From: Glaciihabitans sp. dw_435
Lineage (GTDB): Bacteria > Actinomycetota > Actinomycetes > Actinomycetales > Microbacteriaceae
Length of the DNA stretch: 64,000 nucleotides
NCBI RefSeq assembly: GCF_018449675.1
Contig: NZ_JAAVUZ010000006.1
Coordinates: 62,001 to 126,000 of the forward strand
Direction: 5' to 3'
Shown in pieces: positions 51,706-59,671 of the stretch; positions within the stretch are counted from its first letter, which is position 1; each line of letters begins with the position of its first letter. The translations under genes and the position numbers were made by a program. The notes below the pieces were generated by a model. It worked only from the letters and a program-made list of their open reading frames with translations, did not search any database and was not told the origin of the DNA.

Positions 51706-52299
51706 TTAGTCGGCGCGGGTTCCGACGAGCTTCCAGGCCGAGGGCAGGATGAGGGCGACGACCACGATCTTGATCAGGTCGCCGATGAGGAACGGGAGAG
51801 CGCCGAGCGCGAGCCCGGTCGGGAGATCGGCGCCGATGAAGGCCATCAGCCACGGCACGCCGCAGACGTAGAAGCCGAGGGATCCGATCGAAGCAAGGGC
51901 AATCGTGGAGAGCACCGAACGGTCCGCGCGGCGACGAGCGAGCACGCCGACGACGATCGAGACCACCACGTTGCCGACGATGTACCCGAACGACGCGAAG
52001 TCCCAGCCAGAGGCATGGGAGGCGAACATCGGCAGGCCCGCCACGCCGAGCGCGAGGTACAGCACCGACGACGATGCTGCCCGCACCGGTCCGAGGGCCG
52101 CGGCGCTGAGAATCACGGCGAATGTCGACAGCGACAGCGGCACCGGCGTGAAGGGAAGGGGGATCGCGACCTGGCCGGCGACGGTCAGGAAGGCGGTCGC
52201 GGCGAGCACCAGAACGATGTCGCGCGTGAGTGCTCCGGGGATGAGGTCGGCCAGCACCCGAATGGGGCGACGGGATGACGGTGCAACTGCTGTGCTCAC
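51706..52299 (-). CDS. bioY: Biotin transporter BioY
   Basis: A 197-aa integral membrane S component of the ECF biotin transporter, with six helices. Conserved parts include AGQVAIPLPFTPVPLSLSTF and FASFGYIVGNVVVSIVVG with GVPWLMAFIGAD. GTG 52299 is preferred, AGGA being six bases upstream; the longer frame to 52386 runs through the operator region. No bioM/bioN genes are adjacent, so it uses energising components encoded elsewhere or works alone. Confidence 0.92.
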   Translation of the reverse strand: MSTAVAPSSRRPIRVLADLIPGALTRDIVLVLAATAFLTVAGQVAIPLPFTPVPLSLSTFAVILSAAALGPVRAASSSVLYLALGVAGLPMFASHASGWDFASFGYIVGNVVVSIVVGVLARRRADRSVLSTIALASIGSLGFYVCGVPWLMAFIGADLPTGLALGALPFLIGDLIKIVVVALILPSAWKLVGTRAD

Positions 52300-52345
52300 G
52301 AAAATTCCTCTTTCTGTCTTGCCCAGGAGAGCGAAAGTCGCCTCC

Positions 52346-52373
52346 TGAACACCGTTCACCTGAACGGTGTTCA
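52346..52373. promoter_or_regulatory. Two abutting BioQ-type operators between bioY and the TetR gene
   Basis: TGAACACCGTTCA (52346-52358) and TGAACGGTGTTCA (52361-52373) are each palindromic (TGAAC-N3-GTTCA) and are also inverted copies of one another, with CC between. The spacing and sequence resemble the BioQ motif of corynebacteria and mycobacteria (TGAAC-N3-GTT). The left edge of TATACT at 52375 touches the right-hand site. Confidence 0.85.
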
Positions 52374-52374
52374 A

Positions 52375-52380
52375 TATACT
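52375..52380 (+). promoter_or_regulatory. -10 box (TATACT) for a leaderless bioQ transcript
   Basis: TATACT ends six bases before ATG 52387, so transcription should start at or next to the start codon. The same box and spacing occur at the marR gene near 12.7 kb. Confidence 0.65.
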
Positions 52381-52386
52381 AGGCAC

Positions 52387-53064
52387 ATGGAGTCATCCGT
52401 CAACCACAGCACCCCGTCCCGCCGGAACCCGGCGGGCGGTCCGTCGGCGACCGCTGCCGCTCGACCCGGCACCCGGCACACGCGCACCGACGTGGTGGAC
52501 GCGGCCCTCGCGCTGCTCGACCAGTACGGTCTTCCCGATCTGACCATGCGCCGGCTCGCCAGCGACCTCGGGGTGCAGGCGAGCGCGCTCTACTGGCACT
52601 TCGCGAACAAGCAGCTGCTGCTCGCCGCGGTCGCCGAGCGCATCGTTGCGCCCGGTGCGCCACGGGACGCCGCCGACTGGGCCGCCGACCTGATCGCTGA
52701 GGCGCATGCCACGCGGGATGCCCTGCTCACCTACCGGGACGGCGCCGAACTCGTCTCCAGCACGCTCGCACTCGGGCTCGGTGCCACCGGGCCGACGGCG
52801 CGCTTAGCCGCCATCATTTACCGCGGCGGACTCGACAATGGCCCGAGCGAGGCGGCCGCGGCCACCGTCATCCACTTCATCCTCGGATACGTCTGGCACG
52901 AACAGCAGCGCATGCAGGCCGACAGCCTGGGAGTGGTGGATGCCTCGGCCGCCGCGAACCCCGCGTCCGCGAGCGTGAGCGACCTGTCGTCCCCCGGTGA
53001 CTTCGACTTCGGGCTCTCGCTGCTGGTCGGTGGCATCCGGCTGCAGGCGCCCACCCGCGCGTAG
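52387..53064 (+). CDS. TetR-family regulator, BioQ-like biotin repressor
   Basis: A 225-aa protein. After a 30-residue Ser/Pro/Arg-rich lead (NHSTPSRRNPAGGPSATAAA) the HTH reads LLDQYGLPDLTMRRLASDLG and VQASALYWHFANKQLLLAAV. The C-terminal TetR_C-like domain includes VIHFILGYVWHEQQRM. The paired operators and the divergent bioY gene make biotin-responsive repression the best hypothesis. The assignment of the name BioQ is by context and operator, not by residue match. Confidence 0.82.
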   Translation: MESSVNHSTPSRRNPAGGPSATAAARPGTRHTRTDVVDAALALLDQYGLPDLTMRRLASDLGVQASALYWHFANKQLLLAAVAERIVAPGAPRDAADWAADLIAEAHATRDALLTYRDGAELVSSTLALGLGATGPTARLAAIIYRGGLDNGPSEAAAATVIHFILGYVWHEQQRMQADSLGVVDASAAANPASASVSDLSSPGDFDFGLSLLVGGIRLQAPTRA

Positions 53065-53095
53065 AGCGACCCGCGGGGGGCACTCCCAGTCGTGG

Positions 53096-53185
53096 GAGAA
53101 CGATCTTTCTCTTTTCTTCGGCAAATCGCTTGACATGCCTCCGTGGGCAGTCTTATTGTCATCTCAAGAGAGAACGGTCGTTCTC
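53096..53185 (+). promoter_or_regulatory. Promoter flanked by two TetR-type operators
   Basis: A perfect palindrome GAGAACG-GT-CGTTCTC lies at 53170-53185, and a one-mismatch copy GAGAACG-AT-CTTTCTC at 53096-53111. Between them is a strong promoter: TTGACA at 53130-53135 and TATTGT at 53154-53159, spacer 18. The palindromes are 74 bases apart. They suit a TetR repressor controlling the hydrolase at 53234; the repressor itself is not identified here. Confidence 0.75.
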
Positions 53186-53233
53186 GCAGAGTTTGACCGA
53201 GTCGCCCAACGACCCCCAACACAGGAGCACACG

Positions 53234-54109
53234 ATGACCACCACGTCCGCAGCATCCATCACCACCACCGAGGCAGCCGAGATCGCCCGGGCCAACGCGT
53301 CGGGTAAGCAGCCCGTCGTGTTCGTGCACGGCCTATGGCTGCTGCCGAGCAGCTGGGCCGCCTGGCAGGAGCTGTTCGAGAGCAACGGATTCGTCACACT
53401 CGCACCGGGATGGCCCGACGACCCCGCCACCCGCGCCGACGCCCTGCGCGCGCCCGAGGTCTTCGGCGGCAAGACGATCGGAGCCATCACCAACCACATC
53501 GCCGCCGTCATCCGTCAGCTCGACCGCAAACCGATCATCGTCGGCCACTCGTTCGGCGGCCTGATCGCCCAGAAGCTTGCCGGCATGGGCCTGTCCGTGG
53601 CATCCGTCGCCATTGATCCCGCCCAGTTCCGCGGAGTGCTGCCGCTGCCGCTGTCGGCCCTGAAGTCTGCGTCGGCCGCCCTCGGCAACCCGAAGAACTT
53701 CTCGGGACAGGTCATGCTGACCGAGGCGCAGTTCCGCTACGGCTTCGCCAACGCCGTGTCCGAGTCCGAGGCGCGCGACCTCTACGAGACCTACGCCGTT
53801 CCGGGCGCCGGTCGTCCGCTCTTCCAGGCGGCGTCGGGCAACTTCAACCCGCGCACCGAAGCGTCGGTTGACAGTGCCACGCCGGCCCGCGGCCCGCTGC
53901 TCGTGATCTCCGGCGAACTCGACCACACGGTGCCGGCAGCCGTGTCGGGGGCGGCGTTCAGAATCCAGAGCAAGAACCCCGGCATCACGGAACACGCGGT
54001 CATGGCCGGGCGCGGGCATTCGCTCACGATTGACTCGGGATGGCGCGAGGTCGCCGACACCGCGCTCGCCTTCCTTGCCCGCACCGTCGCACCCGTCACC
54101 ACGCGCTAA
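53234..54109 (+). CDS. Alpha/beta hydrolase
   Basis: A 291-aa protein. Motifs: VVFVHGLWLLPSSWAAWQEL, nucleophile elbow IIVGHSFGGLIAQKL (Ser), acid in VISGELDHTVP and histidine in MAGRGHSLTIDSG. No signal peptide. The family includes esterases and lactonases. It has a dedicated regulated promoter, implying a response to a chemical. ATG 53234 is 8 bases after CACAGGAGC; the frame is open upstream into the bioQ gene but without homology. Confidence 0.88.
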   Translation: MTTTSAASITTTEAAEIARANASGKQPVVFVHGLWLLPSSWAAWQELFESNGFVTLAPGWPDDPATRADALRAPEVFGGKTIGAITNHIAAVIRQLDRKPIIVGHSFGGLIAQKLAGMGLSVASVAIDPAQFRGVLPLPLSALKSASAALGNPKNFSGQVMLTEAQFRYGFANAVSESEARDLYETYAVPGAGRPLFQAASGNFNPRTEASVDSATPARGPLLVISGELDHTVPAAVSGAAFRIQSKNPGITEHAVMAGRGHSLTIDSGWREVADTALAFLARTVAPVTTR

Positions 54110-54130
54110 TCGCCCTCGGCAGCGACACGC

Positions 54131-54161
54131 CCGCGCGAAAAACTCGCGAAACTTCGCGCGG
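54131..54161 (+). terminator. Hairpin after the alpha/beta hydrolase gene
   Basis: CCGCGCGAA at 54131-54139 pairs with TTCGCGCGG at 54153-54161, with a 13-base loop containing another short repeat. It lies 22 bases after the stop at 54109, with no T-run, and likely ends the hydrolase transcript. Confidence 0.55.
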
Positions 54162-54211
54162 GAATGTCGGTGGTCAGTTATATGCTGAAAAATATCGCGC
54201 GACACGCCGAA

Positions 54212-54258
54212 CCACTACATCTAGTGGAATGACATTGGTGTGATTCCGGTTATATAGT
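54212..54258 (+). promoter_or_regulatory. Promoter and adjacent palindrome for the 27-aa peptide gene
   Basis: ATGACA at 54229-54234 and TATAGT at 54253-54258 are separated by 18 bases, a good sigma-A-type promoter. Just upstream is the palindrome CCACTA-CATC-TAGTGG (54212-54227), which could be an activator or repressor site. Transcription would start near 54265, giving a 5' leader of about 45 bases. Confidence 0.6.
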
Positions 54259-54308
54259 AAGTACTCACCCCGCAACCGCGAGGCGACACAAGACTTTAGG
54301 AGGTCCGA

Positions 54309-54392
54309 ATGGACAACGACAACGACACTGTTGGCGGCTACGCAGTTCCCGTCGACCCGATGGATCTTCTGCAGTGCGACAGCTGCCAGTAA
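54309..54392 (+). CDS. 27-aa peptide gene with C-terminal CDSCQ
   Basis: MDNDNDTVGGYAVPVDPMDL is followed by LQCDSCQ and a TAA stop. TAGGAGG precedes the ATG by six bases, a promoter lies 50 bases upstream and an intrinsic terminator 49 bases downstream. The gene is thus a stand-alone transcription unit. The peptide is strongly acidic at first, has a central GGYAVPVDP segment and ends with two cysteines separated by two residues. It may be a metal-binding micropeptide, a precursor peptide or a signal. No modification enzyme lies next to it. Confidence 0.72.
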   Translation: MDNDNDTVGGYAVPVDPMDLLQCDSCQ

Positions 54393-54440
54393 GGGTTCTT
54401 CCCCACTGGCTCTGATCTACACCAGAGATTCACCCAGAAC

Positions 54441-54469
54441 TCCCCGGCGACCACGTGGTCGACCGGGGA
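54441..54469. terminator. Terminator after the 27-aa peptide gene
   Basis: TCCCCGG at 54441-54447 and GACCA at 54449-54453 pair with TGGTC at 54456-54460 and CCGGGGA at 54463-54469, giving a long stem followed by TTTCTG. It separates the peptide gene from hadA. Confidence 0.8.
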
Positions 54470-54523
54470 TTTCTGCGTTCGGACGGCACATCGCGCCCCT
54501 CAAACTAAGCTGAGGGGGTGCCA

Positions 54524-54964
54524 GTGAACCCCGAGCTGCAGGGACGCGTTTTCCCTCCCACAGCCCCATACCTCGTCGGTCGGGAGAAGGTGCGCGAGTT
54601 CGCCCGCGCCGTCTTCTCGACCAGTCCGCTCAACTTCGATGTGGAAGCCGCCACCGCCGCGGGCTACAACGACGTCGTTGCCCCACCCACGTTTGCCGTG
54701 GTGGTGCAGGAGTCGACCCTCGCCCAGCTGCTGTCGGAGCCTGATGCCGGCATCGACTTCACCCGCGTCGTGCACGGTGACCAGCGCTTCAGCTACACGC
54801 GACCGATCGTCGCCGGCGATGAGCTCACCGCGACACTGACGGTCGCCAGTGTGAAGAGCCTCGGCGGACACAGCATGGTCACCGCCGAGTCATCCATCGT
54901 CGACTCCACCGGAGCGCACGTCGTGACCGCCACATCCACGCTCGTAGTTCGGGGAGACGAATGA
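54524..54964 (+). CDS. MaoC-family dehydratase, N-terminal-type (HadA-like)
   Basis: A 146-aa hot-dog-fold protein. YLVGREKVREFARAVFSTSP and AGYNDVVAPPTFAVVVQEST followed by VVHGDQRFSYTRPIVAGDEL match the FAS1_DH-region/MaoC N-domain family that pairs with a catalytic MaoC partner. GTG 54524 is preferred over GTG 54518, since GAGGGGG touches the latter. It overlaps the next gene by four bases. This hadA-hadB-murB order is conserved in many actinobacteria. Confidence 0.9.
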   Translation: MNPELQGRVFPPTAPYLVGREKVREFARAVFSTSPLNFDVEAATAAGYNDVVAPPTFAVVVQESTLAQLLSEPDAGIDFTRVVHGDQRFSYTRPIVAGDELTATLTVASVKSLGGHSMVTAESSIVDSTGAHVVTATSTLVVRGDE

Positions 54965-55371
54965 CCGACCTCACCGTCGGCGACATCATCGCCGAAAAGA
55001 CCTACCACCTGACCCGTGATTCCCTCGTGCGGTATGCGGGGGCTTCGGGTGACTTCAACGCCATCCACTACCGCGACGACATCGCGCAGGGTGTTGGCCT
55101 GCCCGGCGTTCTCGCCCACGGCATGCTCACCATGGGCGTCGCCGTGCAGCCGGTCGTCGAGTGGCTCGGCGACCGCGGATCCGTCGTCGACTACCAGGTG
55201 CGCTTCACGCGTCCCGTTTCCGTCGACGCCACCGAGGGCGCGGACATCACCGTCGTCGCCAAGGTGGGAGTGGTGGATGACGCGGGCGCCCGTATCGACC
55301 TCACCGTGACCTTCGACGGGGCGACGGTATTGGGCAAGTCGCAGGTGCGGGTGTCCCTGGCGGGCGCATGA
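54961..55371 (+). CDS. MaoC-family dehydratase, catalytic subunit (HadB-like)
   Basis: A 136-aa hydratase-fold subunit with the catalytic Asp/His motif in YAGASGDFNAIHYRDDIAQG and the following LPGVLAHGMLTMG. It should form a heterodimer with the upstream protein and dehydrate (3R)-hydroxyacyl thioesters. The ATG overlaps the upstream stop (ATGA), and its own stop overlaps the murB start (ATGA). In this mycolate-free lineage the role is presumably general fatty-acid elongation. Confidence 0.92.
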   Translation: MTDLTVGDIIAEKTYHLTRDSLVRYAGASGDFNAIHYRDDIAQGVGLPGVLAHGMLTMGVAVQPVVEWLGDRGSVVDYQVRFTRPVSVDATEGADITVVAKVGVVDDAGARIDLTVTFDGATVLGKSQVRVSLAGA

Positions 55372-56576
55372 CTGACCCCACCGTGCGGCTGGCCGACCTG
55401 ACCACGCTGCGGGTGGGCGGAACTGCCCACACCGTGGTGTCCCCGGCGACCCCGCAGGAACTCATCGAGGCCGTCGGCGAGCTGTGGGCGTCCGGCGAGG
55501 AAGTCCTGCTGCTCGGCGGTGGCTCCAACGTGCTGGTCGGTGACGACGACTTCGACGGCACGGTGGTGCGGGTCGTGACGCGCGGCATCGACCGCGTGTC
55601 ATCCACGTCCATGCCGGACGACGCCGACGACGCCACCGTGCGCCTGCGCGTGCAGGCCGGCGAAAGCTGGGACGCCCTTGTTGCGTACACCGTCGCCAAC
55701 GGGTGGACCGGCATCGAAGCGCTCTCGGGCATCCCCGGGTCGTGCGGCGCCGCGCCCATTCAGAACATCGGTGCCTACGGGCAGGAGCTGAGCTCGGTGC
55801 TCGTGTCGGTCGAGTTTCTCGATTACCTCACGGGCGAGGTCGAGCGCATCCCCGCCGCGGACCTCGACCTCGGCTACCGCACCTCCGCTCTCAAGGCCGG
55901 CCGCGAGGGACTCGTGGTCTCCATCGAGCTTGACCTCGCACTCGGCGAGCCGGTGGCGCTCGAGGCGTCGCGGGGACGGCACGCGATCGCTGTGGACGAA
56001 GCGGATGACACGTCCGACCCGATGCCCGCGATGACGGCTCTCAGCGCGCCCGTCGCCTACGCCCAGCTCGCCGGTGCTCTCGGCGTCGACCTCGGTCAGC
56101 GCGTGCCGATCGCGGCGCTGCGCGAGACCGTGCTGCGGTTGCGGGCCAGCAAGGGGATGGTGCTGGACGCGAACGACCCCGATTCCGTCAGCGCCGGGTC
56201 CTTCTTCACCAACCCGATCGTGACCGAGAACTTTGCTCGCGCCCTGCCGGAGGCCGCGCCGCGCTGGCCCGTGGACCCCGAGCCGGAAACCACCGTGCTT
56301 CCGCTCGGCGCCGTGCCCACCCCGGCGCCGGCCCGCGAGTACCTCGTCAAGCTCAGTGCCGCCTGGTTGATCGAGCACGCGGGCGTCGGCCGGGGCTTTA
56401 CCCTGCCGGGGTCGCGTGCAGCGGTGTCGAGCAAGCACACCCTCGCGCTCACCAACCGTGGGGGAGCGACCGCCGCGGAGATCAGCGAACTCGCCCGGTA
56501 TATCCAGACCCGGGTCATGAGTGAGTTCGGAGTGCGCCTGCACCCCGAGCCCGTGCTGGTGAACACCGCGCTGTAG
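55368..56576 (+). CDS. murB: UDP-N-acetylmuramate dehydrogenase
   Basis: A 402-aa type I MurB. FAD-binding motifs are LLLGGGSNVLVGDDDF and GIPGSCGAAPIQNIGAYGQE; the proton-donating serine lies in SAGSFFTNPIV; the C-terminus has RAAVSSKHTLALTNRGGATA. It makes UDP-MurNAc for peptidoglycan. The middle insertion (residues 190-230, rich in Asp and Pro) lengthens it relative to E. coli MurB. Translation is coupled to hadB. Confidence 0.95.
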   Translation: MTDPTVRLADLTTLRVGGTAHTVVSPATPQELIEAVGELWASGEEVLLLGGGSNVLVGDDDFDGTVVRVVTRGIDRVSSTSMPDDADDATVRLRVQAGESWDALVAYTVANGWTGIEALSGIPGSCGAAPIQNIGAYGQELSSVLVSVEFLDYLTGEVERIPAADLDLGYRTSALKAGREGLVVSIELDLALGEPVALEASRGRHAIAVDEADDTSDPMPAMTALSAPVAYAQLAGALGVDLGQRVPIAALRETVLRLRASKGMVLDANDPDSVSAGSFFTNPIVTENFARALPEAAPRWPVDPEPETTVLPLGAVPTPAPAREYLVKLSAAWLIEHAGVGRGFTLPGSRAAVSSKHTLALTNRGGATAAEISELARYIQTRVMSEFGVRLHPEPVLVNTAL

Positions 56577-56870
56577 CCCCCGGGCCGGCCCGCCCAGCGC
56601 TCTCGTGCCGCGCCGGCGCGCCCGTGCCGCGCCGGTGCCGCCAGCCGGCCGCCCACCCGACGCGTTCGCCCGCCCCGCCCGCCCGCGAACTTCGCCGAAA
56701 GGGTAAAAACCTTCCCTTCGGAGGTCCAGAACTGTCGAAATTTGCGCTTTCGATGCGCCATCGGGCCGCGATCTCCATCGAAGGAGCAGAGATGGTCGCC
56801 GCGAGACCGCAGGAACGACAAACTTTGCTCCTTCGATGAAGCTCCGAGGCGAGGGCGAGCACCACAAGGG
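56577..56870. repeat. 294-base intergenic region with a second repeat family
   Basis: After murB come two copies of CGTGCCGCGCCGG (56604, 56622) and a bulged hairpin CCGAAAGGG/CCCTTCGG (56695-56721). Further right, TTTGCGCTTTCGATG at about 56739 and CTTTGCTCCTTCGATG at 56823 flank an inverted copy CATCGAAGGAGCAGAG at 56776. No gene is visible. The layout is that of extragenic palindromic elements, unlike in sequence from the array at 26.2 kb. Confidence 0.65.
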
Positions 56871-57485
56871 CTAGATCAGCCCGAGCTCCATCGCGCGGGT
56901 GACCGCGCGCGTGCGATCGCTCACCCCGAGCTTCTCGAAGGCGTGCAGCAGGTGCGTCTTCACGGTGGCCTCGCTCACGAACAGCGCGGCTGCGATCGCC
57001 GGGTTGCTGTTGCCCGCGGCCACGAGCGTGAGCACCTCGGTCTCGCGCGGACTCAGGGTCGTGGCGGGCGTGCTCAGCCGCTTCACCAGCAGCGCCGCTA
57101 TTGACGGAGCGAGCGCGACCTCGCCGCGGGCCACCGAGCGGATGCCCGCGAGAATCTCGTCCTGCGGTGCCGCCTTCAGCAGATATCCGCTCGCGCCGGC
57201 CTCGATCGCCGTGAGGATGCTGTTGTCGCTCTCGTACGTCGTCAGAATCAGCACGCGGATCGCGGGAGCGGCCTTAAGGATGCGCGATGTCGCCTCGTCG
57301 CCATCCATGCCGGGCATGCGCAGGTCCATGAGCACGAGGTCGGGCGTCAGCTCCAGCGCCAGGGCGACCGCCTCGAGCCCGGTCGTTGCCTCACCGACGA
57401 CCTCGATGTCATCGGTGGAGGCGAGCAGTGCCACGATGCCGCCCCGCACAATCTGGTGATCGTCGGCGACGAGCACCCGGATCAC
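56871..57485 (-). CDS. NarL/LuxR-family response regulator
   Basis: A 204-aa response regulator. The receiver has acidic pocket DD8-9, phospho-acceptor Asp54 in DLVLMDLRMPGMDG and Lys near residue 104 (YLLKAAPQ). The C-terminal LuxR HTH is LSPRETEVLTLVAAGN with FVSEATVKTHLLHAFEKL. It overlaps the sensor kinase gene by four bases. It is the last gene of an ATPase-permease-kinase-regulator operon. Confidence 0.93.
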   Translation of the reverse strand: MIRVLVADDHQIVRGGIVALLASTDDIEVVGEATTGLEAVALALELTPDLVLMDLRMPGMDGDEATSRILKAAPAIRVLILTTYESDNSILTAIEAGASGYLLKAAPQDEILAGIRSVARGEVALAPSIAALLVKRLSTPATTLSPRETEVLTLVAAGNSNPAIAAALFVSEATVKTHLLHAFEKLGVSDRTRAVTRAMELGLI

Positions 57486-58783
57486 GGCGACACCCGGCCG
57501 GTGGGAGAGGCCGGAGCCGCGGTTGCCGCTGGGGCCGCCACGGGCATAGCCGGCGCGCGAGGGGTCACGGCAGGCTGCACCGCAGCCGCACCCGTCGGCA
57601 CCAGTGGAGGCATCCCCGGCATTGGCAGGGTCGCGACCAGCGCGGTTCCACGGCCCGGTTCGGTCAGCAGCTCGAGCGTGCCACCGGCGAGGGCGAGGCG
57701 ATCGCGCATGCCGGCGAGCCCGAAGCCGTCGCTGGGCAGGGTCGCGTCGAACCCGGCGCCGTTGTCCGAGACCCGCAGGATCACCGCGTTGTACGTGGCG
57801 GTCACGGTGATGGATGCCGCGGTCGCGCGTGAATGCTTACGAACATTGGCCAGCGCTTCCTGCGCGCACCGCAACAGAACAACCTCGCTGTCGCGGTCGA
57901 TCTCGGTGGTGCCGGCGGCCCGCACCGCCACGCTGACGCCGGTTTCCCGTTCGAAGCGCTCACCCAGGCGGTTGAGGGCCGTCGTCAGCCCGCCGTCGGC
58001 CCCGGTTGCCGAACCGGACTCGACGAGCGCGCGTGTCTCGATCAGGGCCGCCCGGGCATTGTCTTCGAGGATGTCGATCTGTTCGTGCGCGGCGGGGACG
58101 CTTCCCGACCGCAGCTCGCGGCGGGCGCGCTGCGCGGTGAGCACCAGCCCGGTCAGGTCCTGCGCAATCGTGTCGTGAATCTCGCGGCGCAGCCTGTCGC
58201 GTTCGCCGGCAGCCCCGGCCTCCCGGCTGAGCGCTGCGAGTTGGTCCTGCGCCGCCTCGAGCTGGTCGATCAGAGCCTGGCGCTCGTGCACCAGGTCGTA
58301 GACGCGACTGAACCACATGCCGAGCGCGATGCTGAATCCGAGCGAGATCGCTCCGGTCAGCACCGCCTGTCCGATCGCGGCCGGCGAGGTGCCCAGCGCG
58401 ACGATGAAGCCGATGGTGACCGCGGCCGCAAGCGCGGTGTTCGCGAGCAACGCCCAGAGCAGGCGCGACCAGGTCGTCCAGAGCAGAGGGAACACCAGGC
58501 CCTGCACGATCGCAAACGAGGGGTAGGCGGCCACACCCACACCCGTTGCCACCACCAGAATGACGGTGAATGCCAGCGAGCGGATGCCGTCGGCCGAGGG
58601 TGCCTCCGTAGCCGACTGGGTGGAGCAGAACTGGCCCAGTGCGAACCACCCCACCACGATGGCGAGGGCCGCGGAGACTCCGACGATCCGGTCTGCGGCG
58701 GTCGAGGCATCCAGCAGCACAATCGCCGACAGCACCGCCGCGGCGCCGAGCACCGCGACGTGCCACCAGCTACTGCGCTTCAT
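57482..58783 (-). CDS. HisKA_3-type sensor histidine kinase
   Basis: A 433-aa membrane kinase. Five or six N-terminal membrane helices (residues 8-165) are followed by a coiled coil, the phospho-acceptor LRREIHDTIAQDLTGLVLTA and the ATPase domain (ALANVRKHSRAT, VSDNGAGFDATLPSDGFGLA). The C-terminal 45 residues are an Ala/Pro-rich tail not typical of the family. It phosphorylates the regulator encoded next. The stop of the kinase overlaps the regulator start; ABC transporter genes lie immediately upstream. Confidence 0.93.
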   Translation of the reverse strand: MKRSSWWHVAVLGAAAVLSAIVLLDASTAADRIVGVSAALAIVVGWFALGQFCSTQSATEAPSADGIRSLAFTVILVVATGVGVAAYPSFAIVQGLVFPLLWTTWSRLLWALLANTALAAAVTIGFIVALGTSPAAIGQAVLTGAISLGFSIALGMWFSRVYDLVHERQALIDQLEAAQDQLAALSREAGAAGERDRLRREIHDTIAQDLTGLVLTAQRARRELRSGSVPAAHEQIDILEDNARAALIETRALVESGSATGADGGLTTALNRLGERFERETGVSVAVRAAGTTEIDRDSEVVLLRCAQEALANVRKHSRATAASITVTATYNAVILRVSDNGAGFDATLPSDGFGLAGMRDRLALAGGTLELLTEPGRGTALVATLPMPGMPPLVPTGAAAVQPAVTPRAPAMPVAAPAATAAPASPTGRVSP

Positions 58784-59671
58784 TTAGCTATCTTTGCGGA
58801 TCCAGCGGAAAGTGAAGCGGCAAACGATCAAACCCGCGACCAGCCAGATGCCGGTGACGAGGGCGACACCGCCGAGATTCCACGCGCCGCCCGGCTCCAG
58901 CCCCTCGTAGGTGCTGGGCAGGAAGACCGAGCGCATGCCCTGCGCCATCCACTTCAGCGGGAAGATGCTCGCGAAGTTCTGCAGCCACTCGGGCAGTTGC
59001 GAGAAGTTCAGGTAGACCCCCGAGATGAATTGCAGGATCAGCGCGATCGGAATGATGACCGCCGTCGCACTCTTGCCCGACCGCGGCAGGGCGCTGAGCG
59101 CGATCCCCAGCACCGCGAACGTCGAGACGCCCAGCACAAACACCCAGGCGAAAGTGCCCCATGCGGATGCCTCGGTCGGCAGTTTCGCCCCGAAGGCGAC
59201 GCCCGCGACCAGCAGCAGCAGGATTGCCTGCGCGAGCCCGGTCACGAATACCTGCCCGAACTTGCCGATGAAGTAGCTGAGCACGGGCAGCGGGGTTCCG
59301 CCGAACCGCTTCAGGGTACCGTCGCTGCGCTCGGTGGCGATGTCGATGGCCAGGTTCTGCATGCCGCTGAGCAGCAGGCCGGCGGACAGCATGGCGGGCA
59401 GGTAGAACTGGGCAGCGGTCACGTCGTTGCCGTCGGCGTCCTTACCGAAGCTCTGGTCGCCGAACGCCACCGAAAAGATCAGCAGAAATACGACGGGGAA
59501 CAGGAACGTGAAGAACACCGAGTCGCCCTGCCGAAAGTACGTCTTGACCTCATAGGCGATGCGGCTGGCGCCGAGGCGCACGGTGCGGCCGGCGGGCAGG
59601 GCAGGCGGGGTGCCGGGCAGCGTCTGTCGGACAGCGGATGTCCCGGGCCGGGCAGTGTGCGCGGTGCTCAT
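58784..59671 (-). CDS. ABC-2 type exporter permease
   Basis: A 295-aa permease. After a 40-residue cytoplasmic part there are six membrane helices; characteristic pieces are YEVKTYFRQGDSVFFTFLFP, LLSGMQNLAIDIATERSDGT and LKRFGGTPLPVLSYFIGK, the standard loop of ABC-2 exporters. ATG 59671 overlaps the ATPase stop (ATGA). It ends one base before the kinase start, so transport and sensing are one operon, an arrangement used for export of lipids or antimicrobials. Confidence 0.92.
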   Translation of the reverse strand: MSTAHTARPGTSAVRQTLPGTPPALPAGRTVRLGASRIAYEVKTYFRQGDSVFFTFLFPVVFLLIFSVAFGDQSFGKDADGNDVTAAQFYLPAMLSAGLLLSGMQNLAIDIATERSDGTLKRFGGTPLPVLSYFIGKFGQVFVTGLAQAILLLLVAGVAFGAKLPTEASAWGTFAWVFVLGVSTFAVLGIALSALPRSGKSATAVIIPIALILQFISGVYLNFSQLPEWLQNFASIFPLKWMAQGMRSVFLPSTYEGLEPGGAWNLGGVALVTGIWLVAGLIVCRFTFRWIRKDS

